Of a stretch of 64,000 nucleotides of DNA, positions 16,888-25,061 are shown in pieces. Below the pieces are notes generated by a model. That model worked only from the letters and a program-made list of their open reading frames with translations, did not search any database and was not told the DNA's origin. The position numbers were made by a program, and so were the translations under genes. Every line of letters starts with the position of its first letter. Position 1 is the first letter of the stretch. This DNA comes from Mucilaginibacter ginsenosidivorans (GTDB taxonomy: Bacteria; Bacteroidota; Bacteroidia; Sphingobacteriales; Sphingobacteriaceae), in contig NZ_CP042436.1 in the NCBI RefSeq assembly GCF_007971025.1, forward strand, positions 1,736,001-1,800,000. The letters are read 5' to 3'.

Positions 16888-19800
16888 TGCAGGGGGTTTT
16901 TAAGGTAGGAGGAACGGGTTTCTTTCAGGGTCATGATGCCGCGCTCGGTTTCTTTCTTGACGCGGATGAGCAGGCCCTCGTCGTCGTATTCGTAAAAGGT
17001 GGCGAAGCCGTTCTCGTCCAGCTCGGCCATCAGGCGCAGGGTTTTGTCGTCGTAGACGTAGGTCTTCATCTGGGCATCCATGGGGTGGATCCGCAGGTCG
17101 TCGATGTAGACGCCGGAACCGGCGATGGCGATCGAAACGGTGGAGGCGGAGGCAGGCACACTGAAGGTGCCTTCGAGTAATTTCCAGTCTTCGACCACGG
17201 CGCGGCAGGTGAGCGTCACGGGGGTGCCGCCGGCACTGAGCGTGAGGTCAAACGAACGGTCGCCGGGGTGGTTGTCTTTTTCCCAGACCTGGAAGATGTA
17301 TTTGCCCTTGTTGCTGCTGCCGTCGCCGGGGACGGGTTCGAAACCGGCGGGGTAGAGCCCGGCGGGGGAGGTTTTGGTGGCCTGGTCGTACTGGACGTTA
17401 TACTCGCCGTGATCGTTCACGAGGAGCAGGGTGCTGCTGGCGGGCTGGTCGTAACAACGGGTGGTAAGTGTAAAGCCGCTGGAGGGAACCTGCACGCTGT
17501 AGTTGCCGGTATGGGACACGGTGCCGGTGATGAAATGGCTGATGTCCTGGCCGGGTCCGTCGTCAAACTGGGTCGTGGTGGTCTTGAACTGGTTGGCAGG
17601 AAGGACCGGCTCAAGGTTGCCGAGGGCAAAGCCGTCGTCTTCAAAGCCGTCGTTGTAAAGGTCGCGGTTTTGGGCGTTGGAAGCAACGGCGACGGGCAGC
17701 TCGCCGAGGAAGCCGTAGATGGCGGCGCTGTAACGCTGCAGGGCGTCCCGGTTCTCCAGCTGCTGGCCGTAGCGGTCGTATTGGGTAACGGTGCTGGCGG
17801 GTATCCAGCGGGCGCGGTTGCCGGCAGCGTCGGTGGCCCAGTTACTGCCGTTATAGTACCAGTAGGAGGCAAAGTTTTTAAGGTAGCCGGCGTTTTTAAC
17901 GTCAACGCCGCTCGTGCCGAGGCTGGTATTGTATTGGCGGGCCTGCTGGAAGACGCGGGTGTCCTGTTCGTGCCAGTTGCCGAGGAAGCCGCGGACGTAG
18001 GGGTTGACGTGGTAACGGTAGTCGTAGACGGGTGAACTTTGTGTAACGAGCGACGCGGTCGTAAATACGACCTGGTTGATATAATCTACAGCAGGGTCTT
18101 CCGTGGGCGTGGTGGAGTAGATGACCAGGCCGATTTCGGGTGTTGTTGCTGTTCCGCGGGAAGCGGTCAGGGTTATCGTGTGGTAACCGCTCGAAGAGAT
18201 GTATACATGATACATTCCGTAAGTTGCCGAAGGATGAGGAAGATCTCCTACGCCACTTATATTGTAAGTGTAGTTGCCAACGCCGGTATAGCCGACAAAA
18301 TAGGCGCCTTGTGGGAGGTAAACTTGCTGCTGTATGGTAACCGGCTGGTTGTTGGGTGGATCGGTAACCTGCCAGATGCCGCAGTTATATAAGCCAGTGA
18401 CGCCGAAGCCGTTATTGTCGCTTGTATATCGGCCAGGAGCAAAATATGTTGTTTGCGGCGACAAAGGTGGCGTGTAATCTTCTGCGGTAGTCCAGCGGGC
18501 TGAGGTATAGGGATAATACGTCCCGGTTTGCGTCCGCGTATACTCTGGGCCCTGGCTGTTCAGGCTCATGGTCCGGTTATCGTTAAAGGTTTGCAGCGAG
18601 GCGTTGATGACTTTGAGGCTGGTCAGGTCGTTGGTGTTGGTCCGGATGGCGAGCTGCCCGTTCTGGATGGGGTTGGTGAGGCAGACGAGGCTGGCGGTGC
18701 CGGCATCGAGGTTGTTGCGGTAACCGGAGCGGATGACCTTGACGGGTTCGTTGCTGATCGGGTCGGGGACGGCGCCGTACCGGTCGACGAGGCGTTTATG
18801 GGTGCTGCCGCCGCTGATCTGGTTCTCGATGACCCAATAAGGGCCGGGGTTTTCGTTGCCGGGGTCGGCGACGATCAGTTCATCGCCGGCCCTGAGGAAG
18901 GTGTCGTAAGCGGAGGGTATTTCTCCGGCGGCGTTGGTGCTGAAATTGGCGAGGGTGGTGCCGCTGGTCTGGTAGCCGCCGCCCATGCCGGGGTAGGCCC
19001 AGTAGGCGGGTATGGCGACGCTGTAGAGGTTTTGGCCGAATTCGTTTTGGGTCCGGGTAACGACCGGGGCGCCGGTGAGCTGGTCAAAGGCGATGTTCTG
19101 GGTGACGATGGTGGAGCCGTTCTGTTTTTTGGTGATCTTATCGATGATGCCGTAATACTGGCTGCACTTGACGGCGCAGGCAGAGCGGAAGAGTTTGTAT
19201 TCGGAGTTGTTATACCCGGGGAAATGCGGCAGGGGAAATGCAAAGATGGGAATGCCGACGCCGTCGTAACCGGCATCGTAGGCGTTGCCGTCGTTGATGG
19301 TTTCGGCTTCGCGGAAATCGGTAAAGAAATCAACGTCGCGGCCGATGACCTGGTCGTCAACTACGCTGCCGTCGGGTTTGACGAGGCTCACCTGGTTTTT
19401 GAGTTTGTAGGTGTCGGCGCCGGTTTGTTCCCGGTTGTATTCATACAGGGTGGAGCTGAGCTCGGCCCCGGCGTTGTTATAGGTGGCGACGCGTTTTTCC
19501 TTGCCGTGCATGTCGTTGACGATGATGCTGTAGCCCTGCGCCAGGGTGAGCTCGTCGATGCTGGTGGAGCCGAGGAAGGCGAAGTCGTTGATGTGTTTGG
19601 GATGGTGGGGGTCGATGGGGGTGTTGGTCACCTGTACCGGGAAGTCCCTGGCAGTATAGTATTCGCTGACGGTGTAGCCGGTGCGTAGGGTAGGGTCGGG
19701 GTCGCCGTCTTTATCCAGGTCGGTGACGGTAACTTTGCTGTAGCCCACGGACGGCGCAGGGAAGAGGGATTCGCCGAAGGGTTTCTCCAGGTCGAAGAAA

Positions 19801-22800
19801 TTGTCCACGGTTCCCTTGATATCCTGCTTATAGGGCACCGGTTGTTTCATGGCGTTCTCGTCGTTGCCGACGGAGGGTTCGTAGGCGGCGACGCCGCTGC
19901 TGATGCGGGTGCCGTCGTCGAGAGTGGTGGTATAATCATAGGCCTGGCCGTAAGCGGCATCGGCGCCGGTGTTGCCGGACATGGTGTGCCAGTTGTCGCT
20001 GATGCGGATCTTTTTGACGCGCAGGCCGCCGCCGAGTTTGCGCCCGCCGGGTTGCGCCAGCCGGACGAAGGAGCGGTTCAGCTGGATGTCCGCGGCAAAG
20101 TTTTTGCGTTGGGCTTTCTTATAAAAATTCTCGACCAGTTCGCTGAGGTTGCCGATGGCGCTGAGGACGGCGCTGACGGCCTGGCCGACGTTGCCGTCGC
20201 CTGAATCGCCTACCCGGCGGTCAAAACCGGGGTAGGCGTAACGGGGGTACTCGTCCTTCATTTGCTGCCAGGCGGAAAAAATTATGGGGTTCCGGGTGAC
20301 GCCGCCGTCGCTGCGGGGCTCGAACTGGATGTCGGCGGTGCCGTCCGCCCCGATGCTGACGGACTGCACTTTGGCGTAGCAGCTGACGAAATCGTAGTCG
20401 GCGCCGGTTAACGCGCTGCCATCCGGTTTCTTGTTCCGGTAATTGGAGGTGGCCAGCTTGACGGAAAACTTGGTGTACAGGTAGTCGGAATTATTCAGGT
20501 AGTTTCGTTTGAACCAGGCGGTCTGGAGGCCGGTGGGAGCTGTTCCCGGGATGGCTACGCGGATGCCGGTGGCATCCAGCAGGGACGAGGTGAACGTGGT
20601 GGATGAAGTGCCTGTGATAAGCGCCTGTACGCCGGTCATGACCATGGCCCGCTGGTCCTGGACATAGGCGTAATCATCGGACTCATAACTGATGCTGATG
20701 TTGCCGCCGGTGGGGAGGTCGACCTGGCTGAGCTGCCATAGGGCGGCATAAGTGTCCTGGCGTTGTTTGATGGTGGGGTCGCTGCCCATGAAATCCTGCG
20801 GGGTGTAGGGGAATTCGTCGTTGGCCATCGCGGCCAGCGTATTGTGGCCGCTGGGTTTGTAAACGCCCCAGCGGTCGGTCTGCTGGTAACCGTAGCCGAC
20901 GGGGCTGTTGTTGGCGGCCAGTCCTTCGTTATAGTGGAAGACATAGGGAAAATTGGCGCCTTTGGTGCTTTTGCCGTATTCAAAGTACAGGCTTTCCAGG
21001 GTGAGTTTGCCGCCCTGGTTGGTTTGCCCGTCGTGGTAATTCGGTAGGCCGGGGCAAAGGCGGTAGCTGTAATTGAAGTGGACGATCTTGATGGGTTTGC
21101 TCATATCCAGCTTGGAATAGAGGCGGATTTCGACGAGTTGTTTCTGGGGGTTGCCGGGGTCGATGCCGCCGTTGTACCCGGTTACGCCGAAGGCGTCTTT
21201 CCGGTCGGCGGTGATGAAATAGGCGATCTTGGTCCTGGATTCGATGGAACTGAGGTACCGGACCTCTTTTTCACCGTAGACGATGCTGGCCTTGTCGTCA
21301 TCCTTATCGGCTAACAGGCCGCGGGTGACGGTGGCGCCGGTGAAGGGGGTCCGCCATTTGAACGGGGCAGCGAGTTTGGCGTAGTTGAATTTGATGGCGG
21401 TGCCGGGGTCGTCCGGGCTGATACCGTCGCCGGTGCGGTCGGCGTAATCCGGGGAAAGCACAGCGGTGAGCAGGAAGCTGGCGGCGTAGGCCGGCTGGGA
21501 CTGCATATGGTAATACTGGTCGACGCCTTTCTGGTGGTCGAAATCGCCGAATTCGCCGGAATTTGCCGCGGGTACGGATTCGAGGTGGTTATCGTGAAAT
21601 CCGGGGCCGCCGGGTTGCCCGTAATCTACGGTCTCCGTGCCGATGGCGAAGCTGTATTCACGCTGTACCCGGTTATAGACGGGCAGGCCATAGACGAGGC
21701 GCTGCCCGCTGCCGCCGGTGACGGTGATCTCGGAGAGGTGGTGCGGCTGGCGGACGCCGTCGCCGGACCGGTCCTCGGTGCTGATGGGTTGCGGCGAGGG
21801 AGTGAACTGCGTCACCGTGGCGTCGTAAAAGGCGTAATTCTGAATTTTTTTGTCGAGGCCGCCGGCGGTGGCCTCGGCTGCGGTCAGGCAGGACACGACG
21901 GTCCGGTTGAGGGCGCGGTTTGTCTGGGTGATGGGGCCGCCGATCGTGTGCGTGGTGAAGGCGGCGTCGGCTTTCTTGGTGTCGCTGGCGTGGATCTGCA
22001 CCTGCAGGGCTTCGTCGCCGTGCAACTGCTGATCGGCCAGGGAGGCGTCTTCGGCGGTTTTTTCACCGACGACTTTGAAATAGGCGTGCTGTTTTGCGGG
22101 ATCGGTCTGCGATTCCTCCTGGAAATCCCCGACCTGCCGGTAATCGTTGTCACTGGTCCATTTGCGGGTATTGTTTTTGACGGTCTGGTTGTACTGGGTT
22201 ACCCCGCCGTGTTCCACGGGCAGCGGGGGCCCGATGCCGAGGTCGATACCGAAGGTCGTACTGCCGTCGTCGTCGCTGGCGGCGTTGTCAAAAAAGATGC
22301 CGGTGCCGCCGCGATGCAGGCGGAACTGGCCGGCGCCGGCCTGGCTGGTAAAGGAAAACAGGTCGGGTGTGCCGATGGGCACGGCCAGGTTGGGTATATT
22401 GGGGATGACGGGGTTGTCGTTCTCCCGGATGAAGTCCATGACGGCGTCGGGGAGGTCCTTGCCTTTTTCGGCATACAGGAGGCCGTAGGCAGGGTGGTTC
22501 ATGACTTTGTTGCTGATCCAGCGCACGTTTTTATACCCGGTAGCGCCGGCGCTGGCGAAGCTGCCTTCGCCGGCGGGGCCGGCGTCAATGCTGAAGGAGC
22601 CGTAACGGGAGCTGTAGGGAACCTGGATCTTCGGAGATATGGGCTCGGTGTTGAAGGTGATGAAGGAGCCTTCGGCGTGAGCGCTTAGGCCATCGTACTG
22701 CCGGTTCCAGGAGCGGCTCCCGCCCGGTCCTATGCACTTTTCCTGGAACTTAGATGCGCCGAAACTGCTGCCCATGGTCAGGGCTTTTAAACCTGAGCGG

Positions 22801-23531
22801 CTGTTGTAACCCAGCGAGGCGCTGAAGCCGGCATTTTCTGCGATGTTGTCGGACATTTTGCGGCTGATCCCGAGGTTCACCGTGGGGGAAAAGCCAGCTC
22901 CGCTGGCGGTATTGGAGGTGACGCCGAGCCCGAGGGAAGCGGTATTCGCGCCCCCGTTCCCGAAGTCGGCGGAGATACCGGCGTTGGCGCTGAATTCGGC
23001 GCCGATACCGGTGTAGTTGTCATTGAAGATGCCCAGGCTGAGGGTGCCGCTGCCGTTGACTGATTTGTTTCCGCCGTTCACGCCTTTCCCATAGCCGAAA
23101 AGTTCGAACTTGCCGGAGACACGGCCGCCGACGGTGATCTTGGGTTTGGTGTCCTGGTCGGATTCGATATTATCGCCTTTCAGGTCATCGGGGATGCCGC
23201 GGACCTGGCGGTTGATGGCGCCGACGTTGAGGTTCCAGCCGAGGCCGACCCAGCTGGCTTCGTCGTCCATTCCGCTGCCGGAGTTATAGCTGAGGTTGAC
23301 GGGGTAGCCGTCGACATCGAGCAGGGGGATGTTGTATTTGAGGTCGCCGGTGAAGAGGTCGACCATATCGGAAACGCCGGCGGGCTGGAACTGCTGGGCT
23401 TCGGGTTGCGTGGGGCCGGAGGTGAGTGCGGCGGCGGTGAAGGGCAGCAGGAGGTTGAGCAGCCATAGGGTTAAAAAAGCGATCGCGATCTGTTTTCTTT
23501 TCTTCATATCCGGGCGATGGTTATTGTGCAT
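16884..23531 (-). CDS. 2215-residue SpvB/TcB-like shell protein
   Basis: This secreted protein has a signal peptide best read from ATG 23507 (KKRKQIAIAFLTLWLLNLLL). Residues 45-115 read GVSDMVDLFTGDLKYNIPLL, DVDGYPVNLSYNSGSGMDDE and VGLGWNLNVGAINRQVRG. This is the hallmark of the SpvB/TcaC N-terminal region, where a closed beta shell begins. A Gly/Ser-rich stretch follows (140-330), then long beta-repeat regions, a carbohydrate-binding-like jelly roll near 2050-2150 (WKLLEGTFSVPASASTVSIA), and a final YD-type repeat (ELDENGFATFYEYDDEGLLI). In Tc toxins the TcB (SpvB-like) and TcC (Rhs) halves join into a hollow cocoon; here the two halves are separate neighbouring genes, with no TcA-type injector visible. 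It overlaps its downstream neighbour by ATGA. Role in cocoon formation is inference. Confidence 0.85.
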   Translation of the reverse strand: MHNNHRPDMKKRKQIAIAFLTLWLLNLLLPFTAAALTSGPTQPEAQQFQPAGVSDMVDLFTGDLKYNIPLLDVDGYPVNLSYNSGSGMDDEASWVGLGWNLNVGAINRQVRGIPDDLKGDNIESDQDTKPKITVGGRVSGKFELFGYGKGVNGGNKSVNGSGTLSLGIFNDNYTGIGAEFSANAGISADFGNGGANTASLGLGVTSNTASGAGFSPTVNLGISRKMSDNIAENAGFSASLGYNSRSGLKALTMGSSFGASKFQEKCIGPGGSRSWNRQYDGLSAHAEGSFITFNTEPISPKIQVPYSSRYGSFSIDAGPAGEGSFASAGATGYKNVRWISNKVMNHPAYGLLYAEKGKDLPDAVMDFIRENDNPVIPNIPNLAVPIGTPDLFSFTSQAGAGQFRLHRGGTGIFFDNAASDDDGSTTFGIDLGIGPPLPVEHGGVTQYNQTVKNNTRKWTSDNDYRQVGDFQEESQTDPAKQHAYFKVVGEKTAEDASLADQQLHGDEALQVQIHASDTKKADAAFTTHTIGGPITQTNRALNRTVVSCLTAAEATAGGLDKKIQNYAFYDATVTQFTPSPQPISTEDRSGDGVRQPHHLSEITVTGGSGQRLVYGLPVYNRVQREYSFAIGTETVDYGQPGGPGFHDNHLESVPAANSGEFGDFDHQKGVDQYYHMQSQPAYAASFLLTAVLSPDYADRTGDGISPDDPGTAIKFNYAKLAAPFKWRTPFTGATVTRGLLADKDDDKASIVYGEKEVRYLSSIESRTKIAYFITADRKDAFGVTGYNGGIDPGNPQKQLVEIRLYSKLDMSKPIKIVHFNYSYRLCPGLPNYHDGQTNQGGKLTLESLYFEYGKSTKGANFPYVFHYNEGLAANNSPVGYGYQQTDRWGVYKPSGHNTLAAMANDEFPYTPQDFMGSDPTIKQRQDTYAALWQLSQVDLPTGGNISISYESDDYAYVQDQRAMVMTGVQALITGTSSTTFTSSLLDATGIRVAIPGTAPTGLQTAWFKRNYLNNSDYLYTKFSVKLATSNYRNKKPDGSALTGADYDFVSCYAKVQSVSIGADGTADIQFEPRSDGGVTRNPIIFSAWQQMKDEYPRYAYPGFDRRVGDSGDGNVGQAVSAVLSAIGNLSELVENFYKKAQRKNFAADIQLNRSFVRLAQPGGRKLGGGLRVKKIRISDNWHTMSGNTGADAAYGQAYDYTTTLDDGTRISSGVAAYEPSVGNDENAMKQPVPYKQDIKGTVDNFFDLEKPFGESLFPAPSVGYSKVTVTDLDKDGDPDPTLRTGYTVSEYYTARDFPVQVTNTPIDPHHPKHINDFAFLGSTSIDELTLAQGYSIIVNDMHGKEKRVATYNNAGAELSSTLYEYNREQTGADTYKLKNQVSLVKPDGSVVDDQVIGRDVDFFTDFREAETINDGNAYDAGYDGVGIPIFAFPLPHFPGYNNSEYKLFRSACAVKCSQYYGIIDKITKKQNGSTIVTQNIAFDQLTGAPVVTRTQNEFGQNLYSVAIPAYWAYPGMGGGYQTSGTTLANFSTNAAGEIPSAYDTFLRAGDELIVADPGNENPGPYWVIENQISGGSTHKRLVDRYGAVPDPISNEPVKVIRSGYRNNLDAGTASLVCLTNPIQNGQLAIRTNTNDLTSLKVINASLQTFNDNRTMSLNSQGPEYTRTQTGTYYPYTSARWTTAEDYTPPLSPQTTYFAPGRYTSDNNGFGVTGLYNCGIWQVTDPPNNQPVTIQQQVYLPQGAYFVGYTGVGNYTYNISGVGDLPHPSATYGMYHVYISSSGYHTITLTASRGTATTPEIGLVIYSTTPTEDPAVDYINQVVFTTASLVTQSSPVYDYRYHVNPYVRGFLGNWHEQDTRVFQQARQYNTSLGTSGVDVKNAGYLKNFASYWYYNGSNWATDAAGNRARWIPASTVTQYDRYGQQLENRDALQRYSAAIYGFLGELPVAVASNAQNRDLYNDGFEDDGFALGNLEPVLPANQFKTTTTQFDDGPGQDISHFITGTVSHTGNYSVQVPSSGFTLTTRCYDQPASSTLLLVNDHGEYNVQYDQATKTSPAGLYPAGFEPVPGDGSSNKGKYIFQVWEKDNHPGDRSFDLTLSAGGTPVTLTCRAVVEDWKLLEGTFSVPASASTVSIAIAGSGVYIDDLRIHPMDAQMKTYVYDDKTLRLMAELDENGFATFYEYDDEGLLIRVKKETERGIMTLKETRSSYLKNPLQ

Positions 23532-23971
23532 GTAAATTGAGGGTATAGGGTTTGCCGCTGATAAACCGGTCGCGGTAGACGAGCTGCAGGCGGCCGGCCT
23601 GCATGTCTTTGACCAGGTCGAAAGAGAGCAGGTATTCGAAGCAGCCGGCGACGCCGTTGTTGACAGGTTCGAAAAGGGCGGGGGCGAAATCGTGTTTGCC
23701 CTGCCGGAGCAGGAAGCAGCTGTCCATTTGGTAGCTGAGTTCGTTCACGCCGCTGGTCCCGTGCTGGTCGAGCCAGTCCCGTGCTGGGTAGAGGCGAACC
23801 TTATAGGTGACGGAACTGGTATCGCCCGGCCGCGGGGGGATCCGGGCGGCGTCCAGGGAAAGGGCCCGGTCCCGGGCCGAGGCATGGTTTTCGAGCCCGT
23901 CGAGCCAGCGCTGGGGGGGTCTTGCAGGAGGACAGGGCAAGCAATAATGCGAGCGTGTAAATTCTTCTCAT
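23521..23971 (-). pseudogene. small lipoprotein gene with apparent frameshift in a C7 run
   Basis: ATG at 23971 opens a lipoprotein signal peptide, RRIYTLALLLALSSC, with the lipobox cysteine at residue 16. After K17 the frame meets seven C residues (plus-strand G7 at 23913-23919) and then runs into nonsense. The other frame, entered by removing one C, continues as a plausible 130-residue beta-rich protein (QRWLDGLENHASARDRAL, VTYKVRLYPARDWLDQHG, FEYLLSFDLVKDMQAGRLQL) to the stop at 23521. So the ancestral gene was a lipoprotein of about 149 residues. The extra base could be a real mutation, slippage-based on/off switching, or a sequencing error. Without the repair only a TTG start at 23940 would serve the second half. 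It overlaps the next gene by 11 bases. Confidence 0.75.
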
Positions 23972-23972
23972 C

Positions 23973-25061
23973 TCAGTCTTTATAAATGAACCTTAAATTC
24001 TTGGTGGAACCGTCCGGCAGCCAGACGGTCAGCAGGTAGGTGTAGCCGTCGGTAAAGGAATCGGTATTGGCCAGGTCGATGCGTATCTTGTTCTCGCCGG
24101 TTTCGAGGCGTACCCGGGGGAGGTTTTTGATCTTTTTGCCCGGGTTGTTCAGCGATTCGATGGTATATTTAAAATTGCCGGGTTTGTAGGGGTTGAGCAC
24201 GGCGAACTTGAGGAGTTCGACGGCTACGTAATAGTTGCCCTTCAGGAGCTCGCCGATGTCGCGGTAGCCGTCGTCGGCCAGTACGGCTTCTTTTTTCTTT
24301 TCCTGGCATTGTACGCGGAACTCCCAGACTTCGGACCGGTTCAGGATGGTCTGGTCCTGGTAGGCGGTTACCTGCCAGGCGTAGGACTTGCCTTCTTCCA
24401 GTTGGTTGAGGATCGCGGGGTAGGGCAGTATGGGCGATATCAGCCGCGACTGGTTGATGACCGGCAGGTTGTAGTTGAGCGCCTCAATGGCGTTCTGGCC
24501 GGGTTTGATCTCGGACAGGACGAGCTGGTAGGCGGCCCCGGCCGGCGTGGGCAGCAGGGGTTGCCAGGAAAGGACCGGCCGCTTGTCGCAGATGGTGTCG
24601 CGGTCATAGGGCTCAATGAGGTGCATTTGCGCAAAGGGTACCAGTCCGTACTGGAAGCACTGCTCTGCAGGCGCGTCCTGGGCGGAACCGGGGAAATCGA
24701 GGGTGAAGCAATATTCGTAGTCGCCCTCCGGGAAATTATGGTCGTGGCGGATGATGACGGAGATGGGGTTACTGCTGTATTGTATGCGGGTGCCGCGGAT
24801 TGCCTGTACGGGGATGCGGTTGGTGCCGGGCGCAAGCGTAAAGGCGCCGGTCTGCAGGACCAGGACCATGCCGGTCTTTCTTTCGGTCACCGTTACCTGG
24901 AGCGAAGCGGACTTCCGCCCGCCGGGGTTCACGATGTTGCAGTTCAGCAGGCCGTCGACGTTTCGCCCGGATAGTTCGGGAATAAACTGGAAGGTGACCT
25001 GCGCGAAGGCAGGTACCGAACAAACCATCAAAAACAGGAATAGCGTTCTTTTCATGATCAT
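23973..25061 (-). CDS. secreted beta-rich protein (fibronectin-type-III-like) of the Rhs operon
   Basis: The gene encodes 362 residues. MKRTLFLFLMVCSVPAFAQ is a clean signal peptide from ATG 25055, with MIM just before it. The body is all-beta: about residues 22-135 form an Ig-like unit (LQVTVTERKTGMVLVLQTGA, YEYCFTLDFPG). Residues 150-255 read RPVLSWQPLLPTP, AYQLVLSEI and SYAWQVTAYQ, the pattern of a fibronectin type III fold. A further beta region runs 260-362. No enzyme motif is seen. It overlaps the barrel gene upstream by ATGA and precedes the lipoprotein with a 1-base gap, so it is part of the same transcript. A periplasmic or surface scaffold is the likeliest role, by context only. Confidence 0.75.
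   Translation of the reverse strand: MIMKRTLFLFLMVCSVPAFAQVTFQFIPELSGRNVDGLLNCNIVNPGGRKSASLQVTVTERKTGMVLVLQTGAFTLAPGTNRIPVQAIRGTRIQYSSNPISVIIRHDHNFPEGDYEYCFTLDFPGSAQDAPAEQCFQYGLVPFAQMHLIEPYDRDTICDKRPVLSWQPLLPTPAGAAYQLVLSEIKPGQNAIEALNYNLPVINQSRLISPILPYPAILNQLEEGKSYAWQVTAYQDQTILNRSEVWEFRVQCQEKKKEAVLADDGYRDIGELLKGNYYVAVELLKFAVLNPYKPGNFKYTIESLNNPGKKIKNLPRVRLETGENKIRIDLANTDSFTDGYTYLLTVWLPDGSTKNLRFIYKD

Noticed and set aside
18528..22688. Long plus-strand frames opposite the SpvB-like gene
   Set aside because: Composition is that of antisense GC-rich DNA; the minus strand has signal peptide and SpvB motifs throughout.
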